DNA from: Bacteroidota bacterium
GTDB taxonomy: Bacteria > Bacteroidota > Bacteroidia > Flavobacteriales > Flavobacteriaceae
Direction of reading: 5' to 3'
Assembly (NCBI GenBank): GCA_023446155.1
Contig: JAEXIT010000005.1
Coordinates: forward strand, 81,158-145,157
Length of the DNA stretch: 64,000 nucleotides
The notes below the pieces were generated by a model. The model was not told where the DNA came from. It worked only from the letters and a program-made list of their open reading frames with translations, and did no database searches. The translations under genes and the position numbers were made by a program. Below, one piece after another: positions 60,755-64,000 of the stretch (the stretch's first letter is position 1; each line of letters begins with the position of its first letter).

Positions 60755-61213
60755 TTAAAACGAGAGTTTAAACCCAATTCCGTTGGAATTAGCTGTAAGC
60801 TGCATATCATAGGAACCGGTATTGTCTACTGTTTTTAGATTTTTGTTATAGTGTTCAATACTTTTCTTCAATTTTTTTGATTTTCCACAAAAGACAGGAA
60901 TTGATAATACAGTAGCAGCCAACCCCACATAGGTAAGAGGTGTAGGATATTGGACATCTGCAGAGGCGCCATACATCACATCGCTAGCGGTCAATCCGAT
61001 ACCTAAACCCAATAAAATTCCTCCAATTATAGTCTTGTTACGTGCTTCTTGATACAATTCCAATGCCACAGTATTGAACTGAAGTAACTCTAGTACTTCT
61101 CTGTTTTTAAGTTTTTTTTCCTGCATAAATATCTCATTTCTTTTCAAAGATAACTCTTGTGAAAAGACCAAACTGCTGATAAGTAATGCTAAAATTACCA
61201 TTGCTTTTTTCAT
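60755..61213 (-). CDS. Exported hypothetical protein, possible immunity partner of the displaced Rhs tip
   Basis: I do not recognise this family. The 152-aa protein has a signal peptide (about 1-19, ending VFSQ), a charged helix rich in Lys/Glu (about 20-50), two hydrophobic helices with Gly (about 62-78 and 92-108), and a polar tail. It follows the remnant Rhs end on the same strand, in the place an immunity gene would take after its toxin tip; this is inference from position only. Confidence 0.55.
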   Translation of the reverse strand: MKKAMVILALLISSLVFSQELSLKRNEIFMQEKKLKNREVLELLQFNTVALELYQEARNKTIIGGILLGLGIGLTASDVMYGASADVQYPTPLTYVGLAATVLSIPVFCGKSKKLKKSIEHYNKNLKTVDNTGSYDMQLTANSNGIGFKLSF

Positions 61214-61318
61214 AATTTGACTATTCTAAAGTTGGGAGCGTATAATACTTGTTCTGATAAAGGTAGTAACTGTACTCTATGTCTATTTATTCAGGAATCA
61301 TTTGTCTTTAGTTTAATG

Positions 61319-61922
61319 CTATTTGTACGTTTTATAATTGACCGGGGTTTGTACTGTTCTTACAGTACCTTGCCAGAAATTACCGATGGTTAGTGCGGCT
61401 CCAGAAACAGAACTAAAGCTATTATAATCCATAGCCTAAATTTTCTATAAAAAAAATCCCTTTTTTACCCAAATATCCCCAGCTACCATTGGTGAAATCA
61501 TAAGAAGCAACTCCAAGGCTTACAGAAACAGGCGTTTGACAACCGGTATAAATAGACGTTCCTAATGAATTAATAAACGAGGCACTTGCTATGGCGGCAG
61601 TGTTAGCCATAGGCATGCCAGAGCTTGCGACTATTGAGCCGGTACCTCCGGATATACCCCCAACAACTGCCCCGGCAGCCATATAACCCCAGGTTTTTCC
61701 CGAACTGTAATCCCATTTAAAAGGGTTTGTTGTTCCGTTGGCAATACTACCGCCGCTCCACATACCAATATCGGCACCAATTGCCCACGGTAAGAATACC
61801 TGCCCACCTGGAATAATACAGGCAAGTGCAGTAAAAATAAACTCGCCACTTGGATCGGTATATTTTAGCGGGTTATTCCAACAATACCCATAACGATTAT
61901 AGTTTTGGGTGTTAAATAGAAT
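61319..61922 (-). pseudogene. Displaced Rhs core end with frameshifted C-terminal tip
   Basis: A copy of the end of the Rhs core (from NTQNYNRYGYCWNNP through MWSGGSI to ENLGYG) begins in frame directly after the stop codon of the lipoprotein gene and has no obvious start of its own; the first ATG is at 61763. At 61430 the frame breaks. One base over, it continues as a different 36-residue tip (DYNSFSS to NYKTYK) that ends at 61319. It looks like an orphan toxin-tip cassette. It could still be expressed in part or serve as recombination stock. Confidence 0.8.
61429..61913. repeat. Direct repeat, copy 1 (displaced Rhs core end)
   Basis: Closely similar to 62866-63350, with the two ends at the same offset of 1437 bp and no net gap over 485 bp. 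Differences are scattered substitutions. This is the expected substrate for homologous exchange of toxin tips. Confidence 0.85.
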
Positions 61923-62342
61923 TTAAAAATATACTTTATCATTTGTTAAATCTATAAAAGTTTGTTCTCCCATAATGCCATAAAAAATAATGATATTCCT
62001 AGTGGTTTTTATATAGCCGAATTCTTTTAAAGGAATAACTTTTATAGGGAAATAATTAGTCGTTTTTTTATTTGAAATATATTTACTTATACTTTTTGGA
62101 TCCACTTGTTTTAATTTATCGATATTGTTCTGATTTTTTATCAATTCATCTTTTATGAAGTGATTGTTTTTATCCCATTTAATAATTGAGCCGTCTTCTA
62201 ACTTATATCCTGTATAATTATCCCATCTATCTTGACTATAAAGGATATGAACAGATTGTATATTGTTAATTTTTAGATAATCATAGGTTTTACATCCATA
62301 AAAAAGACTAAATAATAAAGCCATTAAAAAGTGTTTTGCCAT
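61923..62342 (-). CDS. Putative lipoprotein immunity protein
   Basis: The 139-aa protein has a short lipoprotein signal (MAKHFLMALLFSLFYGC, Cys at 17), then a polar, Ile/Lys/Asn-rich body with no recognised domain. It starts 3 bp after the Rhs gene stop, the usual place of an immunity gene. Its DNA is clearly more AT-rich than the Rhs core, as is the toxin tip beside it, which suggests the two moved together. Lipid anchoring implies it acts in the periplasm, where an incoming toxin that attacks the envelope would be met. Confidence 0.7.
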   Translation of the reverse strand: MAKHFLMALLFSLFYGCKTYDYLKINNIQSVHILYSQDRWDNYTGYKLEDGSIIKWDKNNHFIKDELIKNQNNIDKLKQVDPKSISKYISNKKTTNYFPIKVIPLKEFGYIKTTRNIIIFYGIMGEQTFIDLTNDKVYF

Positions 62343-62345
62343 ATT

Positions 62346-64000
62346 CTACTTTGTTAAATGATATAAGTATAAACTTGGTCGTAATCCCATTTCTCTTAAA
62401 AATATAGATGCTCTTAGAAAATAAGGATGTATACCGCCTATAGCGAAATAGCCTGAAGTAATTAAAGCCCGTGATGCCACTGACGAACAACTATTTAATA
62501 AAAAATTGTAAGAACCTGCATTTGTTTTTAAACTATTAGATATTGAAGTTAACCGTTTTATATTCACTCCTTTTATTATTATAGAATTAAGATGTAGGTT
62601 TTCAGGAGCATCAATTGACTGAGTTATTTTACCATCTGATATGTATTCTATCCAATTATTTCTTCCAGGACTAAAGCCAAGATAACTCCCCGTACCTGCA
62701 TCAAAAGGTCCATAATCGATTAAAGAATTACCATTTGTATCTAAAACTTGAAAATGACCAATATTATCTTTTGCATATATTGTTGATGTGTTTTCAGTCT
62801 GTATTTGAGCATTTCCTGGATTCATTCCTACTAAAACATCTTGAAAATTTGCCAAAGCCCCAAATCCATAGCCTAAATTTTCTACAAAAGAATTCCCTTG
62901 TTTACCCAAATATCCCCACGTACCATTGGTGAAATCATAAGAAGCAACTCCAAGGCTTACAGAAACAGGAGTTTGACAACCGGTATAAATAGATGTTCCT
63001 AATGAATTAATAAACGAGGCACTCGCTATGGCGGCAGTATTAGCCATAGGCATACCCGAACTGGCTATTATCGAGCCGGTACCTCCGGATATACCCCCAA
63101 CAACTGCCCCGGCAGCCATATAACCCCAGGTTTTTCCCGAACTGTAATCCCATTTAAAAGGGTTTATTGTTCCGTTGGCAATACTTCCACCGCTCCACAT
63201 ACCAATATCGGCACCAATTGCCCACGGTAAGAATACCTGCCCACCCGGAATAATACAGGCAAGTGCTGTAAAAATAAACTCTCCGTCAGGATCGGTGTAT
63301 TTGGTCGGGTTGTTCAGTACATAACCATAGCGGTTATAGTTTTGGGTATTATAGGGATCCTGCACATAATTATCGGGTGACAGGAATCGGCGTAATTTCG
63401 GGTCGTATAAACGTCCGTTCATATTGATAATCCCGACACTTTGTATATGCTCGTGTCCGGTATAGCCTCGGTCTAAAACCGTTAACCCGGCTAGTTCATT
63501 CCCCTGTCCGTCCTGAACTTTGAGTAGTTTTCCCCAAGGATCGAAAAGCCGTTTTTCGACAAAATTTCCGCTTTGATCGGAGATGGCCACGATGGTTCCC
63601 TGGTAATCCCGATGCAGGTAAAGGTATTCGCTTGTCGTTCCGTTGTCTTTAAAAACAACCGGAGCGGTATAGGCATCACCGCCCACAAAAAATACAAAAG
63701 TAGAGGCGCCGGTTTGCTGGTTCGTGGTAATTTCGATCGAGCCATCGGCGGCATAATCCTTACGGAAAGGTTGCTGTTCCGGTACTTCCAATCCGCCGTA
63801 ATACATGGCATTTCGAAAATGACTGTCGGTATAGGTAAAGGCTACTTTTTCCACTCCGGTTTCGGTAATGGAAATGGGTTTTTTAAAAAGGTCATACGTC
63901 ACATCCAACTGACGCAAATCGGTTTTTGGATTTTCAGTTTTTCGGATCCGAATATCATCAAACCATACATTTCCACCCCCGTTATTGTCCACGCGAATAT
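62346..64000 (-). CDS. Rhs-repeat polymorphic toxin, C-terminal part (5' end outside window)
   Basis: The frame is open to the right edge, so the N-terminus lies outside. The visible 550 residues start with a beta-sandwich end (VWFDDIRI), then YD-repeat sequence, and the Rhs core closing segment (RLYDPKLRRFLSPDNYV, then NRYGYVLNNPTKYTDPDGE). A Gly/Ala-rich membrane-like linker (about residues 240-345 of the visible part) follows. The AT-rich tip of about 180 residues contains a His (IGHFQV) and a later Cys (NSCSSVASRAL), an order seen in permuted NlpC/P60-like papain folds. It is likely an exported or surface-displayed toxin. Confidence 0.85.
   Translation of the reverse strand, partial: IRVDNNGGGNVWFDDIRIRKTENPKTDLRQLDVTYDLFKKPISITETGVEKVAFTYTDSHFRNAMYYGGLEVPEQQPFRKDYAADGSIEITTNQQTGASTFVFFVGGDAYTAPVVFKDNGTTSEYLYLHRDYQGTIVAISDQSGNFVEKRLFDPWGKLLKVQDGQGNELAGLTVLDRGYTGHEHIQSVGIINMNGRLYDPKLRRFLSPDNYVQDPYNTQNYNRYGYVLNNPTKYTDPDGEFIFTALACIIPGGQVFLPWAIGADIGMWSGGSIANGTINPFKWDYSSGKTWGYMAAGAVVGGISGGTGSIIASSGMPMANTAAIASASFINSLGTSIYTGCQTPVSVSLGVASYDFTNGTWGYLGKQGNSFVENLGYGFGALANFQDVLVGMNPGNAQIQTENTSTIYAKDNIGHFQVLDTNGNSLIDYGPFDAGTGSYLGFSPGRNNWIEYISDGKITQSIDAPENLHLNSIIIKGVNIKRLTSISNSLKTNAGSYNFLLNSCSSVASRALITSGYFAIGGIHPYFLRASIFLREMGLRPSLYLYHLTK
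62866..63350. repeat. Direct repeat, copy 2 (inside the Rhs gene)
   Basis: Partner of 61429-61913. It covers the end of the Rhs core and the linker that precedes the toxin tip. Confidence 0.85.

Overview
The window looks like chromosome of a Flavobacteriaceae bacterium, most likely Flavobacterium or a close relative. Several things point there: putative promoters carry the Bacteroidetes -7 element TAnnTTTG and starts lack clear Shine-Dalgarno sites; there are type IX secretion (T9SS) sorting domains, a carboxypeptidase-regulatory-domain TonB receptor, a DnaE with a fused N-terminal proofreading exonuclease, an S16 protein with a long Ala/Glu tail, and DUF4271, DUF4296 and DUF3098 proteins. 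No rRNA, tRNA, CRISPR array or insertion sequence was recognised. Most of the window is ordinary, densely packed chromosome.

Layout. 1-1.1 kb: end of a DUF3098 gene and ftsX. 1.3-9.2 kb: leuS, a zinc peptidase, an Lrp regulator, a saccharopine-dehydrogenase-like enzyme, a DUF423 protein and pckA. 9.2-9.8 kb: a gene-free gap. 9.8-17.2 kb: hemD with DUF4271, a GT2 glycosyltransferase, pyrC with a DUF4296 lipoprotein, an epimerase, tyrS and a LuxE-like acyl transferase that probably starts at TTG. 17.3-25.7 kb: an envelope region with three T9SS cargo proteins, a beta-helix lipoprotein, a TonB receptor and a divergent PhoB/PhoR-like two-component system. The divergent intergenic region carries half-sites at exact 11-bp spacing. 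25.7-28.6 kb: a glycosyltransferase, trmB, a LysE exporter and an alkyltransferase-like protein. 28.6-36.8 kb: an NtrY/NtrC-type two-component system opposite a HlyD/MacB-like export operon that has a sigma-54-like promoter. 37-40 kb: mrp, a NifU-domain gene, ferredoxin-NADP reductase and ferredoxin.

40.1-46.3 kb is the most unusual locus. It is a tight seven-gene operon holding an AdoMet decarboxylase, a DUF4178 protein, a 63-aa membrane protein, a one-repeat DUF350 protein, a membrane-anchored spermidine-synthase-like enzyme, a Tat-exported FAD amine-oxidase-like lipoprotein, and a His-rich polytopic membrane protein. I read it as a membrane-associated polyamine or aminopropyl system with no established function.

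46.3-60.7 kb: a DUF3050 protein (heme-oxygenase-like fold), a glutaryl-CoA-dehydrogenase-like enzyme, rpsP-rimM-trmN6, a lipoprotein, an EmrAB-TolC-like exporter, dnaE and trxA. 60.7-64 kb: a polymorphic-toxin locus. It holds the C-terminal part of an Rhs protein with an AT-rich toxin-like tip, a lipoprotein in the immunity position, and a displaced, frameshifted second copy of the Rhs core end. The two copies form a 485-bp direct repeat at a constant 1437-bp offset.
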